Shown here: positions 17,729 to 26,685 of the stretch, piece after piece
How positions within the stretch are numbered: position 1 is the first letter of the stretch
How the letters are laid out: each line of letters starts with the position of its first letter
NCBI GenBank assembly: GCA_021775555.1
Contig: JAJFHP010000057.1
Location: 150,300 to 214,299, forward strand
From: Hyphomicrobiales bacterium
GTDB lineage: Bacteria > Pseudomonadota > Alphaproteobacteria > Rhizobiales > Methyloligellaceae
Direction of reading: 5' to 3'
Length of the DNA stretch: 64,000 nucleotides
Notes under the pieces: generated by a model
The model's database searches: none
Told to the model about the DNA's origin: nothing
Seen by the model: only the letters and a program-made list of their open reading frames with translations
Position numbers and translations under genes: made by a program

Positions 17729-17889
17729 CCTCTGAATGCGCAGGCCATTTATATCGCACTGAATAATCATTCTGAAATTGAAACAGGTTTGCATCTGAAA
17801 GGTTGTGCCTTGGTAATGACCTCGGCCATCTTTTCACCAGGCGGATGTTTTCATTTCGTTTTTTAGAGCCGTGAAACCGTATACAGAGC

Positions 17890-18486
17890 ATGGCTGAAAA
17901 GACAAAATACTCCGAGGAACTGGTAGGCGAAAAAATCGTTTTGAGGCGAATTTTCTCTGACTCCATACCCGAGAAGTATCTGGAATTTCTGGGTGATAGT
18001 GAGGTTACCCGCTATCTGCAGGCCCGATTCAATGATCACACCCCGGACACCTTGCACCAATTCGTTGAAGGCTTCGATCATATCGACAGCTTTCTGTTTG
18101 GTATCTATACAAAACCTTACGGGAAATTTATTGGCACCTGCACACTTCGCGTAAATCCTGTTCATCTGTTTTCCAATCTTGGCTACATGATCGGTGACAA
18201 GGAATACTGGAAAGGGGGCACGGCATTGGAGATGTGCACCTTACTGCTGGATTTTGCTTTTGGAGAGCGAAAGGTACGCAAGATTTTTGAAGCGACAACC
18301 GGTAACCACATTGCGTCCAATTTCAATTTCAAACGCATTGGTTTTACGCTGGCGGCCAATATTCCCGAATTATTTTGGGGTGAAGGGAAATACCAGTCTG
18401 GGATGTATTGGACCCTTGATATTGCCGACTGGGCGAAGATGCGTGGTGTTCCATGCCCGGAAATAGCTCCACCCGACAGGCCGTAA
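17890..18486 (+). CDS. GNAT-family N-acetyltransferase (RimJ/RimL-like)
   Basis: 198 residues from ATG 17890. The opening GEKIVLRRIFSDSIPEKYLEFL, the central IGTCTLRVNPVHLFSNLGYMIG and KYWKGGTALEM-like turn (EYWKGGTALEMCTLLLDFAF) fit RimJ/RimL-type GNATs, with VRKIFEATTGNHIASNFNFKRIGF as the acetyl-CoA/acceptor end. In a pseudaminic context it could supply the PseH step (N-acylation at C4 using acyl-CoA or acyl-ACP), but the C-terminal domain at 25495 is a competing candidate. Confidence 0.75.
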   Translation: MAEKTKYSEELVGEKIVLRRIFSDSIPEKYLEFLGDSEVTRYLQARFNDHTPDTLHQFVEGFDHIDSFLFGIYTKPYGKFIGTCTLRVNPVHLFSNLGYMIGDKEYWKGGTALEMCTLLLDFAFGERKVRKIFEATTGNHIASNFNFKRIGFTLAANIPELFWGEGKYQSGMYWTLDIADWAKMRGVPCPEIAPPDRP

Positions 18487-18512
18487 CCAATTGAACCCTC
18501 TACAGGTGATAA

Positions 18513-19187
18513 GTGTCCGATAAAATAAAAGATCAAGATCAACAAATGTGGGATGCGTATAATGCATTCCACTATCTGTGCGAAACGCATCGCTTTCAGA
18601 AAATATTTGCGCGCGCCGATCTCATGCGGATGGTTCACAATTTACCCGGAGATATCGTTGATGCTGGGGCTTACAAGGGAACAAGCACTATCCAATTTGC
18701 GCATCTTCTGAAAACCTATCAGCCGAATTCCCGTAGCAAGGTTGTTAGTTTCGACACCTTCGAAGCGGTGTTTCCACGTGTGCGTGCTGACGAAGCGCAG
18801 AGCGCGGAAGATCATATGAAGACTTATGATGTCAACGCCTACGACAATCTGGTCGAGGCGCTGGGCAACCTTGATTTGGATGGCCGGGTGGAGATCGTCA
18901 AAGGCGATATCACCGACACCATGCCAAAATATGTGGCGGACAATCCGGGCTTCAGAATTTCACTGCTTCATTGTGATCTGGATGTGTATCCGGCAACCCT
19001 GTCGACGCTCAATGTGGCATGGGGTCGTCTTGTGCCGGGAGGAATTTGCGTATTTGATGAATATGCGGTGGGCAACTGGGGTGAATCTGACGCGGTTGAT
19101 GAGTTTTTTGCAACACTCGAAAACCCGCCGATATTGCAGATGCTTGAGAGCAGTGCGACGCCAACAGCCTATTGTGTGAAATTTTAG
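18513..19187 (+). CDS. TylF/macrocin-type O-methyltransferase family protein
   Basis: 224 residues from GTG 18513 with AGGTG upstream. Motifs: GDIVDAGAYKGTSTI (SAM-binding, about residues 45-60), VVSFDTFEAVF, VEIVKGDITDTMP, LLHCDLDVYPATLSTL and PGGICVFDEY. These match the TylF family of metal-dependent sugar O-methyltransferases. In this cluster it may O-methylate a NulO, its acyl substituent or another sugar of the glycan. It is followed after 15 bp by the unknown 503-residue protein and probably shares its transcript. Confidence 0.82.
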   Translation: MSDKIKDQDQQMWDAYNAFHYLCETHRFQKIFARADLMRMVHNLPGDIVDAGAYKGTSTIQFAHLLKTYQPNSRSKVVSFDTFEAVFPRVRADEAQSAEDHMKTYDVNAYDNLVEALGNLDLDGRVEIVKGDITDTMPKYVADNPGFRISLLHCDLDVYPATLSTLNVAWGRLVPGGICVFDEYAVGNWGESDAVDEFFATLENPPILQMLESSATPTAYCVKF

Positions 19188-19202
19188 AAACGGACCATAG
19201 CG

Positions 19203-20714
19203 ATGAAAAATTTCAAAGAAGTTGAAGCAACCCGGCGCGCGTATCATGCAGATGCCACCCTCAACAGCGTGCATCGTGCATCGCTTCTGGTGCCTGAGTT
19301 GCCCAATACAAATGTTGAGATTAGCTTTCTCAATCACTTCCTGATAAAACGGGACTTCAAGAAGGTGGCCTGCAGGGTCACAGCCATTGATGCGCAGGGA
19401 AATCGTATCGAGAGCCGGCTCCATCCTGTTACGGAGCCGCGTGTCTATACGATACCTCTGACCGGTATGGTTGAGACTGAAGTTGTCACATATCTGGTGG
19501 AATTTTTTGCGGCCGAAAATCTCTTTATTCCGTTCCCGGCGGTCATGGTGAACCATCGCGGCGATGGTTTCGTCAATACGGTGCACGCATTCAACCGCGT
19601 TCTCAACGATGTGTTTGAGGATGACTCAGTCAATGCAACCTCCATAGCGGAAGCATCCATCGATGTTTCATTGGGAGATGACATCGACACGGTTGCCTAT
19701 TTCATGGCGGGTCAACAGCCCTGCAAAGGGGATGTCGAGCTTGAGTTGTCGGTCAATGGTGAAACGCGTACCGCCAAGGTTCCCGTTGACGTGGCGCGTT
19801 TTCAGCGCAAGCCGCTTTCGCTGAAGCAGGCATTTCCGGGCATCAATACCGATGGCGGCGTCTTAAAAATCCGTCAACCCCAACAGTTCATGTTCTACGG
19901 ACGGATGTTTGTCGCGATGGAACGTTCTGATGGGTCCTTCTCTGGAAATCATAGCTACTACGACATGTCGCATGTCGAGGAATATTGGGACGATGCACGG
20001 CCTTCGACACGGATCTACCCCTTCTTTCAGGCGTTCGAAAACAAGCTGCGTATGTATCCGATCATGTCGCCTGGTGAACTGGAAATCGCGGTTGAATTTT
20101 TCAATGGTGCAGGAGGATCACTGGGAACTGCTAATGTTGGGAAACTGAAAAACCCCTCTTCAGAATATATCGATTTTTCAATCGATGAAGGCGCGTCCTC
20201 TATGGGGATCGAACGCAGTGATATTACAGGATTTGTTGTGACCGCCACTCCAGCGTCCGGAAATACACCAACCCGTGTGAACCATCAGCTGGTTTATTGT
20301 GATCGGGGTGAAAACAGTCAGTTGGCGGCATCTGTGAATGTATCTCTATTCAATCCCAATATTTTTCAACCCAAGAAGAAAAAAGGCCTCACATGGGGAC
20401 AAGCTACTGTGGGTGATGATGTTTCCACCACGCTTGGCATTGTCCGTAATTTTCCTGAGGGCGAAACAGAAAATGTTCAGGTCTGTTTTTATTCAGAAGC
20501 TGGCGAAATCCTCGTTCAGGACTACGAGCTTCCTCCAACAGGCTCTATCATTCTGGATGTTGCGGAGCTCGTGTCTGAGCATATAGACACCGGATCGGAG
20601 TCAGATCCGCATAATATTTGGTATGAAGTACGCTCTGAGCGTCCGGACATTTCGGCTTTTGTCGCGTCTCGTCATGGCGCAACGGGCCATTGCACTGGCG
20701 AGCACTCTTACTGA
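19203..20714 (+). CDS. Conserved-looking protein of unknown function with beta repeats
   Basis: 503 residues from ATG 19203; no signal peptide, no membrane segment. I do not recognise the family. Similar beta-strand units seem to recur at about 54-90, 292-330 and 425-458 (alternating hydrophobics, a G-rich turn, a P-x-S/T segment, then I-x-D/L). A His-centred motif also recurs (VNHRGDGF near 116, GNHSYYD near 249, VNHQLVYCD near 359, GHCTGEHSY at the end). This suggests several beta-sandwich modules and perhaps metal or sugar binding. It sits between the TylF-like methyltransferase and the acyl module, so it probably belongs to the same modification process. Confidence 0.6.
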   Translation: MKNFKEVEATRRAYHADATLNSVHRASLLVPELPNTNVEISFLNHFLIKRDFKKVACRVTAIDAQGNRIESRLHPVTEPRVYTIPLTGMVETEVVTYLVEFFAAENLFIPFPAVMVNHRGDGFVNTVHAFNRVLNDVFEDDSVNATSIAEASIDVSLGDDIDTVAYFMAGQQPCKGDVELELSVNGETRTAKVPVDVARFQRKPLSLKQAFPGINTDGGVLKIRQPQQFMFYGRMFVAMERSDGSFSGNHSYYDMSHVEEYWDDARPSTRIYPFFQAFENKLRMYPIMSPGELEIAVEFFNGAGGSLGTANVGKLKNPSSEYIDFSIDEGASSMGIERSDITGFVVTATPASGNTPTRVNHQLVYCDRGENSQLAASVNVSLFNPNIFQPKKKKGLTWGQATVGDDVSTTLGIVRNFPEGETENVQVCFYSEAGEILVQDYELPPTGSIILDVAELVSEHIDTGSESDPHNIWYEVRSERPDISAFVASRHGATGHCTGEHSY

Positions 20715-20889
20715 GGCAAAAAACAATCAGGTTATCTCCCAGGCGAAGGTGTTGGTGCTATCTTCCTGGTGGGATACATGACCGGAATGGTTGTTAGAGC
20801 GTAATCAACCCACTCCTGACCTCATAAATCAGCTGCATTAAGCGAATGATCGTTGAAACCACACCATATTCCTGCACTGGACTACGAGG

Positions 20890-22098
20890 GTGACTGATCT
20901 GCCAGCTATAGGTGACAGCAAGAGCATTTCGATTGATGTGTCGGAGGGTCTTGTTGAGGCCTTTGCAGAGTTCAGTGGTGATCGAAATCCGCTCCACCTT
21001 GATGATGACTTTGCACGAGAACTGGGATTCGCCGGCAGGGTGATCCATGGAATGAGTTATGCCAGCTTCCTGTCAACATTGATCGGAATGCATCTGCCCG
21101 GTCATGGAGCCTTGTGGGCCTCTCAAACCATCCGGTTTTCCGCTCCGGCATTTATAGGTGATCAAATCGAGTTGAGTGGAACGGTTACAAGGGTCGATAC
21201 ACCAACAAGAACCGTTCGGATGAGTGTCGAAGCTGTCAATCAGAATGGCGAACATTTGATGGCGGGCGAAAGTGAAATTGTCATGCCACGCTCAAAAGGC
21301 GAATTGTTACCCGAAGGCAAGGCGAGCACTTCAGGGGCAGCAGATAAAAGTCAGTCAGGTGTCAGGGTTGCAATTTTAGCTGGCGCATCAGGAGACCTTG
21401 GATCGGCAATAGCTAAGACATTATCTGCAGCAGGGTATAGCGTTGCGCTGGGTGGCCGGCGCATATCAAAGCTTGAAGCATTGGCGACCTCACTCAATGC
21501 GACAGGGAGCAAATGTCTCCCGGTGGCGCTTGATCTGAGAGACGACAAATCCGTTGCTGCGGCCATTGAAGCTACAAACCAGTCACTGGGCTCCGTTTCC
21601 CTGGTTGTACATTGCGCGACTCTCGGATTGGAAAATTTGGCGGCCAAAGATCTGACACAAGAAACTCTCGCAGCAAATCTGGATGTGCAGGCCGGTGGGC
21701 TGTTGCGCCTGTTCAATGGAACGATTGATGGTATGTGCCAACGCGGTGACGGGCAGTTTATTTATATTGGCTCGACTGCAACTCAGGGACCTCCTCCCAA
21801 AGGACTGGCGGCTTATACGGCAGCCAAGGCATCTGGCAAGTCGCTTGCACGCTCGATTGGTCTTGAATATGCCCATGCCGGAGTGAGATCTAATATCGTC
21901 TCACCATACTTTCTGGATACGGGGCTTAATGCTCATGTTAGCGAAAAAGCGCGCATGTTGGCTTCGGCACGAACCCCATTGCGGCGTCTTGCAAACCTTG
22001 AGGAAGTGGCCTCGATGGTTTCTTTCCTCGCCTCTGATACGAGTAATTTTGTCAACGGACATGATTTGATTGTCGATGGTGGAGTCACGATGGCTTAG
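20890..22098 (+). CDS. MaoC-like hydratase fused to SDR reductase
   Basis: 402 residues from GTG 20890. Residues 1-145 form a MaoC/hot-dog domain: FAEFSGDRNPLHLDDDFARE carries the catalytic D-x-x-x-x-H dyad, followed by GRVIHGM. Residues 155-402 form a classical SDR: AGASGDLGSAIAKTL for NAD(P), YTAAKASGKSLAR with the catalytic Tyr and Lys, and NGHDLIVDGG at the end. Together they would interconvert enoyl, 3-hydroxyacyl and 3-oxoacyl thioesters. With the FkbH-like protein and ACP just downstream, the fusion probably makes a 3-hydroxyacyl-type donor on the carrier protein. Confidence 0.82.
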   Translation: MTDLPAIGDSKSISIDVSEGLVEAFAEFSGDRNPLHLDDDFARELGFAGRVIHGMSYASFLSTLIGMHLPGHGALWASQTIRFSAPAFIGDQIELSGTVTRVDTPTRTVRMSVEAVNQNGEHLMAGESEIVMPRSKGELLPEGKASTSGAADKSQSGVRVAILAGASGDLGSAIAKTLSAAGYSVALGGRRISKLEALATSLNATGSKCLPVALDLRDDKSVAAAIEATNQSLGSVSLVVHCATLGLENLAAKDLTQETLAANLDVQAGGLLRLFNGTIDGMCQRGDGQFIYIGSTATQGPPPKGLAAYTAAKASGKSLARSIGLEYAHAGVRSNIVSPYFLDTGLNAHVSEKARMLASARTPLRRLANLEEVASMVSFLASDTSNFVNGHDLIVDGGVTMA

Positions 22099-22150
22099 AG
22101 AGCCTGCGTTTAATCCTCCTATCCTTGAGCCTATCAAACGACCAAAAATA

Positions 22151-23950
22151 ATGTCTTCACCCAGCCCATCATTGGAAGAGCTCCTGCTGGATTTCGAGCG
22201 GCAATCACTTGCTCGTTGTGAGCTAATGAAGGAATTGGATAGCACGCCTACAACGCTGTCCTATCTGAAATATGGCCAGTTGTTGCCTGAGCCCCTGAAG
22301 CCAAGAAAAATTGCACTGCTTACACCCTTTACGCTTGAAACGATCCGTCCGTTTTTGGATGTGGAATGCTATCTGTCAGGATGGCGTTGTGATCCGGTGT
22401 TCTACCAATACAGTCAGTGGCAACCAGCACTGTTTGATCTGGCCGGTGACGAAAGTTGTGATGTTGATGCGGTGTTGTTGTTGCTTGATGACGCCACCCT
22501 GATTGAGGGTCTGGGAGAGACGCCAGCCAAGGCTGCTTCTGCATTATTGGGAATGCTTGAGGCATTTCGAAATTCTTCGCAGATACCATTATTCCTGGGG
22601 CCTGCGCCATCTCGACCGCACGATGGATCCTTGCCCCAAACCGTGGCTGAGAACGGTCGTTCATTAGCCATGGTCCAGGCTGCCAATTCAGCGCTGGTGA
22701 ATTTTACTGATAAGGCGAAAGATACATATCTGATCAATTTCCCCGAGACCGTGACAGAACTCGGTGCAGGCTGGCATGATCCTAAAGCTTTCGCTGCAAA
22801 CTTGTCTTACCTGACGCATTCGGGGCTGAGGGTGCTGGCTCGAGATATAGCCCGTACGGTTGGCCCTTTGTTTGTGCCACCGCGCAAAGTGCTTGTGACC
22901 GATCTCGACAACACATTTTGGGGCGGCATCGTTGGCGAAGACGGGATAGAAGGGGTTCTGCTTGGCCCCCAGGGCAAGGGTGCACCCTACAAAAAATACC
23001 AGCAATTTCTTTGTCAGTTACGTGAAACCGGAACATTGCTAGCCATAGCTTCCAAAAACAATCTTGATGATGCACGTGCTGTTTTTGGAGAGCGAGCCGA
23101 CGATTTGTCCGTTGGCTGGGACAAGTTCAGCGCGGTCCGCATCGACTGGAATGACAAAGCTGAAAACCTGATTCAGATTTCAGACGAGCTGGGTTTGGGG
23201 CTGGATGCATTCGTATTTGTTGATGACAGCCCGGTCGAGTGTGAACGCGTAAGACAAGCTTTACCAATGGTTACGGTCATCCAGGCTGGTGATGGTGTTG
23301 ATGGTTTGCCGGAACGAATAGCAGCAAGCCGGGCCTTCGATATTTTGTCTGTATCAGATGATGACAGAGAGCGGGCGGGCAGGTATCAGACCGACCGGCA
23401 GAGATCCGAGGCTAAAAATACAGCAGGTAATGTGAATGATTTCCTGGCGTCTCTGGACCTGACACTCACTGTTGACGTGCTTGATGATGAGAACCGTGAG
23501 CGGGCGCATCAGTTGATGAATAAGACCAACCAGTTTCATCTCACCCTTGAGAGGCCAACGCCTGTCGATTTGTTCCAACGGGCTGAAGGCAACAATGAAA
23601 TCTACTGCGTTAAGCTTCGAGACAAATTCGGCGACTACGGTATTATCGCCGTCCTTGAGCTGGAGCCACAGGACAAGGCAATTGATATACGGAATTTGGT
23701 TATTAGCTGCAGGGCCCTGGGACGACATGTGGAAGATGCCCTTGTTGCGTTTGCTGGGATTAGGGCAAGGCAAAAGGGATTGAGTTCAGTAAAAACGCAA
23801 TTCGTGGCAGGACCTCGAAATCAGCAGGTACCAGAAGCATTAGGGCGTATAGGTTTTTCCCAATCTGGCGAGGCTGAGGGTCAGACCCAGTACGTATTGT
23901 CGTCAGGTGAGACAACTACGTCTTGGCCCGAATATTTGAAATTGGATTGA
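22151..23950 (+). CDS. FkbH-like HAD/acyl-transfer protein
   Basis: About 599 residues from ATG 22151 (an in-frame ATG at 22070 would overlap the SDR). The HAD motif VTDLDNTFWGGIVGEDG is near residue 250, followed by KGAPYKKYQ and FVDDSPVECERVR; the C-terminal 150 residues are GNAT-like (MNKTNQFHLTLERP, KDKFGDYGII-type LRDKFGDYGIIAVL). The domain order and length match FkbH proteins, which dephosphorylate 1,3-bisphosphoglycerate and load glyceryl on an ACP, or related enzymes in sugar N-acylation loci. The ACP gene follows 19 bp later. Confidence 0.88.
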   Translation: MSSPSPSLEELLLDFERQSLARCELMKELDSTPTTLSYLKYGQLLPEPLKPRKIALLTPFTLETIRPFLDVECYLSGWRCDPVFYQYSQWQPALFDLAGDESCDVDAVLLLLDDATLIEGLGETPAKAASALLGMLEAFRNSSQIPLFLGPAPSRPHDGSLPQTVAENGRSLAMVQAANSALVNFTDKAKDTYLINFPETVTELGAGWHDPKAFAANLSYLTHSGLRVLARDIARTVGPLFVPPRKVLVTDLDNTFWGGIVGEDGIEGVLLGPQGKGAPYKKYQQFLCQLRETGTLLAIASKNNLDDARAVFGERADDLSVGWDKFSAVRIDWNDKAENLIQISDELGLGLDAFVFVDDSPVECERVRQALPMVTVIQAGDGVDGLPERIAASRAFDILSVSDDDRERAGRYQTDRQRSEAKNTAGNVNDFLASLDLTLTVDVLDDENRERAHQLMNKTNQFHLTLERPTPVDLFQRAEGNNEIYCVKLRDKFGDYGIIAVLELEPQDKAIDIRNLVISCRALGRHVEDALVAFAGIRARQKGLSSVKTQFVAGPRNQQVPEALGRIGFSQSGEAEGQTQYVLSSGETTTSWPEYLKLD

Positions 23951-23969
23951 TCGACAGAATGGAAAAATC

Positions 23970-24233
23970 ATGACGCGTGATGAAGTTGCAGAACAGCTAC
24001 GGACTATCTTCGCGGCAGTATTACAATTGTCGCCTGAGGCTGTTGGCCCCGAGCTTTCGCCCGACACATGCGAAGCTTGGGATTCACTTCATCATATTCA
24101 TCTGATGAGCGCGATAGATGAAACCTTTGGCATCACGCTCGATATCGAACAGCAGATTGAAATACTCACGTTCAATCTTGGTGTCGAGGTAGTTTATGAG
24201 GAGCTTCAAGGGGCTGATGCGGTTGGCGTGTGA
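23970..24233 (+). CDS. Acyl carrier protein
   Basis: 87 residues from ATG 23970, typical ACP length. The phosphopantetheine serine is in WDSLHHIHLM at about residue 39. The acidic helix-II region and FGITLDIEQQIEI follow the family pattern. Paired with the FkbH-like and MaoC-SDR genes, it is most likely the carrier for an acyl group destined for an amino sugar, rather than the housekeeping fatty-acid ACP. Confidence 0.9.
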   Translation: MTRDEVAEQLRTIFAAVLQLSPEAVGPELSPDTCEAWDSLHHIHLMSAIDETFGITLDIEQQIEILTFNLGVEVVYEELQGADAVGV

Positions 24234-24290
24234 GAGATTGGCGGGAATGCGTACTGTGAAATCCCTCGTTGTTTCGCTAATAGTTATACT

Positions 24291-25337
24291 ATGAAGAAAC
24301 TGGCACTCTTTCGGGCTGATGCGGGGCCAGACATAGGAATAGGCCACGTCATGCGATGCGCGATCATTGCGAACGAGTTGGCTCAAAATGGTTATGAATG
24401 CCGCTTTGCGACGGTCAGCAAGTCTCTGACGAACATTCCTGACGATGACAAGATGCTGGAACCGATTGAGATTGATCCAGCAGCTGACCCAGCTTCTCAG
24501 CTTGAAGCTATGCGCGCAGAAGTATCATTCGCGGACCTGCTCGTTGTTGATCACTATGGACTGGAGGCTGATTTCGAAACGGCGGCACGCGACTGGTGCG
24601 GAAAATTGATGGTGATTGATGACTTCACCCATCGCAGTCATGATTGCGATCTGTATTTGAATTTTTCTATTGATTTGAGCCTTTCAGATATCACAGGTCT
24701 GCTGCCCTCTAATTGCAAAAAACTCCTGGGCCCTCTCTTCGCGCCGTTGCGAAAAGAATATTCAGAAGCACGGTCGCGTTGTTTGCCACGGCCCAAGCGC
24801 CCAGCAAGACAGTTGCTGATAACCCTTGGTGGGGGGAATTTTCGGAATGTTGTATTAATGGTGCTCGAGGGCCTTTCAAAATCGAGCATCACATTTGAGA
24901 TTGATCTGATTCTGACGGGGGTTAAAGCCGCCACTGATGTCTGTACGCGTGCTCGTGATTTGGGTGCGGTCTTACACAACCATGTTCCCAATCTTGCCGC
25001 TTTGATAGAAAAAGCCGACATCTGTATTGGAGCTGGTGGAATGACGACCTGGGATCGTGCGTGCCTTGGACTGCCGACGCTGATGATTGAACTCTCAGAT
25101 AATCAAAAAAGAAATATATCCGGTCTACAGAACGCCGGAGCTGCAATTGAGGTGGATGCCTCATCATCAGACGCGATTGCAGTTGCCCTGGCTTCCCTTG
25201 CCAATGATGAGGACAAGTTGGCCTCCATGTCAGCGGCGGGCGCAGCCTTGTGCGATGGACAGGGAGCTGGGCGGATAGTAGATGCTATCGTGGAACATAC
25301 TAGTGTGAGTACCAATGAGCTTCCGGCATCTAAATGA
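24291..25337 (+). CDS. pseG: UDP-2,4-diacetamido-trideoxy-altropyranose hydrolase, PseG/SpsG
   Basis: 348 residues from ATG 24291. The N-terminus RADAGPDIGIGHVMRCAIIA is the PseG signature, with the catalytic histidine in GIGHVMRC at about 17-21. Later motifs are DHYGLEADFE, LLGPLFAPLRKEY, LITLGGGNFRN and ADICIGAGGMTTWDRACLGLP. It is a GT-B-fold enzyme that hydrolyses UDP from the 2,4-diacylamino sugar, giving the substrate of PseI. The stop overlaps the pseI remnant start as ATGA. Confidence 0.92.
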   Translation: MKKLALFRADAGPDIGIGHVMRCAIIANELAQNGYECRFATVSKSLTNIPDDDKMLEPIEIDPAADPASQLEAMRAEVSFADLLVVDHYGLEADFETAARDWCGKLMVIDDFTHRSHDCDLYLNFSIDLSLSDITGLLPSNCKKLLGPLFAPLRKEYSEARSRCLPRPKRPARQLLITLGGGNFRNVVLMVLEGLSKSSITFEIDLILTGVKAATDVCTRARDLGAVLHNHVPNLAALIEKADICIGAGGMTTWDRACLGLPTLMIELSDNQKRNISGLQNAGAAIEVDASSSDAIAVALASLANDEDKLASMSAAGAALCDGQGAGRIVDAIVEHTSVSTNELPASK

Positions 25338-25498
25338 GTAAGCCACATAGCCTGACCATTGCAGGACACAATAACAGCGTGTCGGAACCGCTCTACGTGA
25401 TTGCCGAGATGTCGTGCAATAACAACGGGAGCCTTAATCATGTACTTGCTAGGGAAGCATTAGGCCAAACCGGTTTCTTTCGTGGTGAAGGCGCATGA
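25334..25498 (+). pseudogene. pseI: Pseudaminic acid synthase remnant (internal deletion)
   Basis: ATG 25334 (ATGA overlap with pseG) opens a 54-residue frame ending at TGA 25496-25498, again in an ATGA overlap with the next gene. Residues about 20-35 read PLYVIAEMSCNNNGSL, the unmistakable N-terminus of PseI-type synthases, where the usual form has GNHNGSL; the first histidine is changed to Asn. After about residue 37 the synthase sequence is lost: about 300 codons of TIM barrel and SAF domain are missing. The short tail (LGQTG, FRGEG) could be the rejoined 3-prime end. It cannot be a functional synthase. Confidence 0.85.
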
Positions 25499-26685
25499 AG
25501 CCGATCGCGATCATTCAGGCGCGGATGACGTCAACCCGGCTCCCCGGGAAAGTCCTGGCCGATTTGGCGGGCAAGCCCTTGCTTGAACGAATGCTGGAGC
25601 GCGTTTCTACTTCTCGTAAACTCAAGGGTATCGTCGTTGCGACCACATCCAACACGGATGATGATGCTATTGTGGGGCTTGCAGAGCGCTTCGGTGCTGG
25701 CGTGTTTCGTGGGGATGAGATGGATGTCCTTGGCCGCATGCACGAAACTGCTCTCCAGGTCGGAGCCGATCCGATCATCCGCCTCACAGCGGATTGCCCG
25801 ATGTCGGATCCTTCGGTGATAGATGCAGCTCTGGAGCTGTATCAAGATGGTGGAGCGGATTATGTCTCGAATTGCATGAGACGGACTTATCCAGACGGCC
25901 TGGATGTTGAGGTCATGTCATTTGCTGCTCTTGGGCAGGCACACCGCGAAGCGCAGAACAGTACTTTGAGAGAGCATGTGACGCCTTATATTCGGGGCAA
26001 TATGCCGGAGCTTGGAACAGGTGCTTTCAAGCGTGTTGACCTTCTAGCCGAGGCGGATTTTGGCCATGTCCGTTTTACGATCGACACCGAAAATGATTTG
26101 AAGAATATGCGGTGGCTGTTTGAGAGACTGCCGGATAGTTTTCATTGGCTTGACGCAGTTGCTCTCGCATCACGTGAACCTGAAAACCTGCCTGTTACGT
26201 GCCCTCCGATGGAAATCGACAGCATTGAGTTGCGTGAAGCCAGGGCAAGTTATTCAGAACTTTTGTTCAGGTGGCTGAATGAAACTGACAGGCTTGGGTC
26301 ATCTCTGTCAACACTGTCGCCAGTTTCCTGGAAGGAGCACCAAGCCTGGCTCAAGACTTATCTGGAGAATGAACATGGCTGGTTGGCGATAGCCTTTCAT
26401 GATGGTCTGCCGGCGGGTCAGGTGCGGTTGGATCATGAAAGCAATACGACCGTGATTTCGATATATGTCGACAAGCTATTCCGTGGCAGAAATGTTGGTA
26501 AGGCCATAATTTTTGAAGGCTGCCGTCAGGCTGCACAGCGTTGGCCGAATATCCCGGTGGTGGCGCGGGTCAGAAGTGATAACCAGCAATCACTTGGTTT
26601 TTTTGAATCCTGCGGCTTTGTTGTTATCGAGACGAAAGACGATCACTTTGTTCTGCGCCCGAGTGATGAGAAAAAAAAGCTGTGA
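25495..26685 (+). CDS. SpsF-type cytidylyltransferase fused to GNAT acyltransferase
   Basis: 396 residues from ATG 25495. Residues 1-235 are an SpsF/KdsB-like cytidylyltransferase: IIQARMTSTRLPGKVLADL, LTADCPMSDPSV, SNCMRRTYPDGLDVEVM, REHVTPYI and FTIDTENDL. Residues 245-390 are a GNAT domain (ELREARASYSELLFRWLNE, GWLAIAF, VSIYVDKLFRGRNVGKAIIFEG, RSDNQQSLGFFESCGF) like PseH. One chain could acylate the C4 amino group and activate the finished NulO with CTP. It keeps the SpsE-SpsF order of sps-type clusters, except that SpsE/PseI is broken just upstream. Confidence 0.85.
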   Translation: MKPIAIIQARMTSTRLPGKVLADLAGKPLLERMLERVSTSRKLKGIVVATTSNTDDDAIVGLAERFGAGVFRGDEMDVLGRMHETALQVGADPIIRLTADCPMSDPSVIDAALELYQDGGADYVSNCMRRTYPDGLDVEVMSFAALGQAHREAQNSTLREHVTPYIRGNMPELGTGAFKRVDLLAEADFGHVRFTIDTENDLKNMRWLFERLPDSFHWLDAVALASREPENLPVTCPPMEIDSIELREARASYSELLFRWLNETDRLGSSLSTLSPVSWKEHQAWLKTYLENEHGWLAIAFHDGLPAGQVRLDHESNTTVISIYVDKLFRGRNVGKAIIFEGCRQAAQRWPNIPVVARVRSDNQQSLGFFESCGFVVIETKDDHFVLRPSDEKKKL

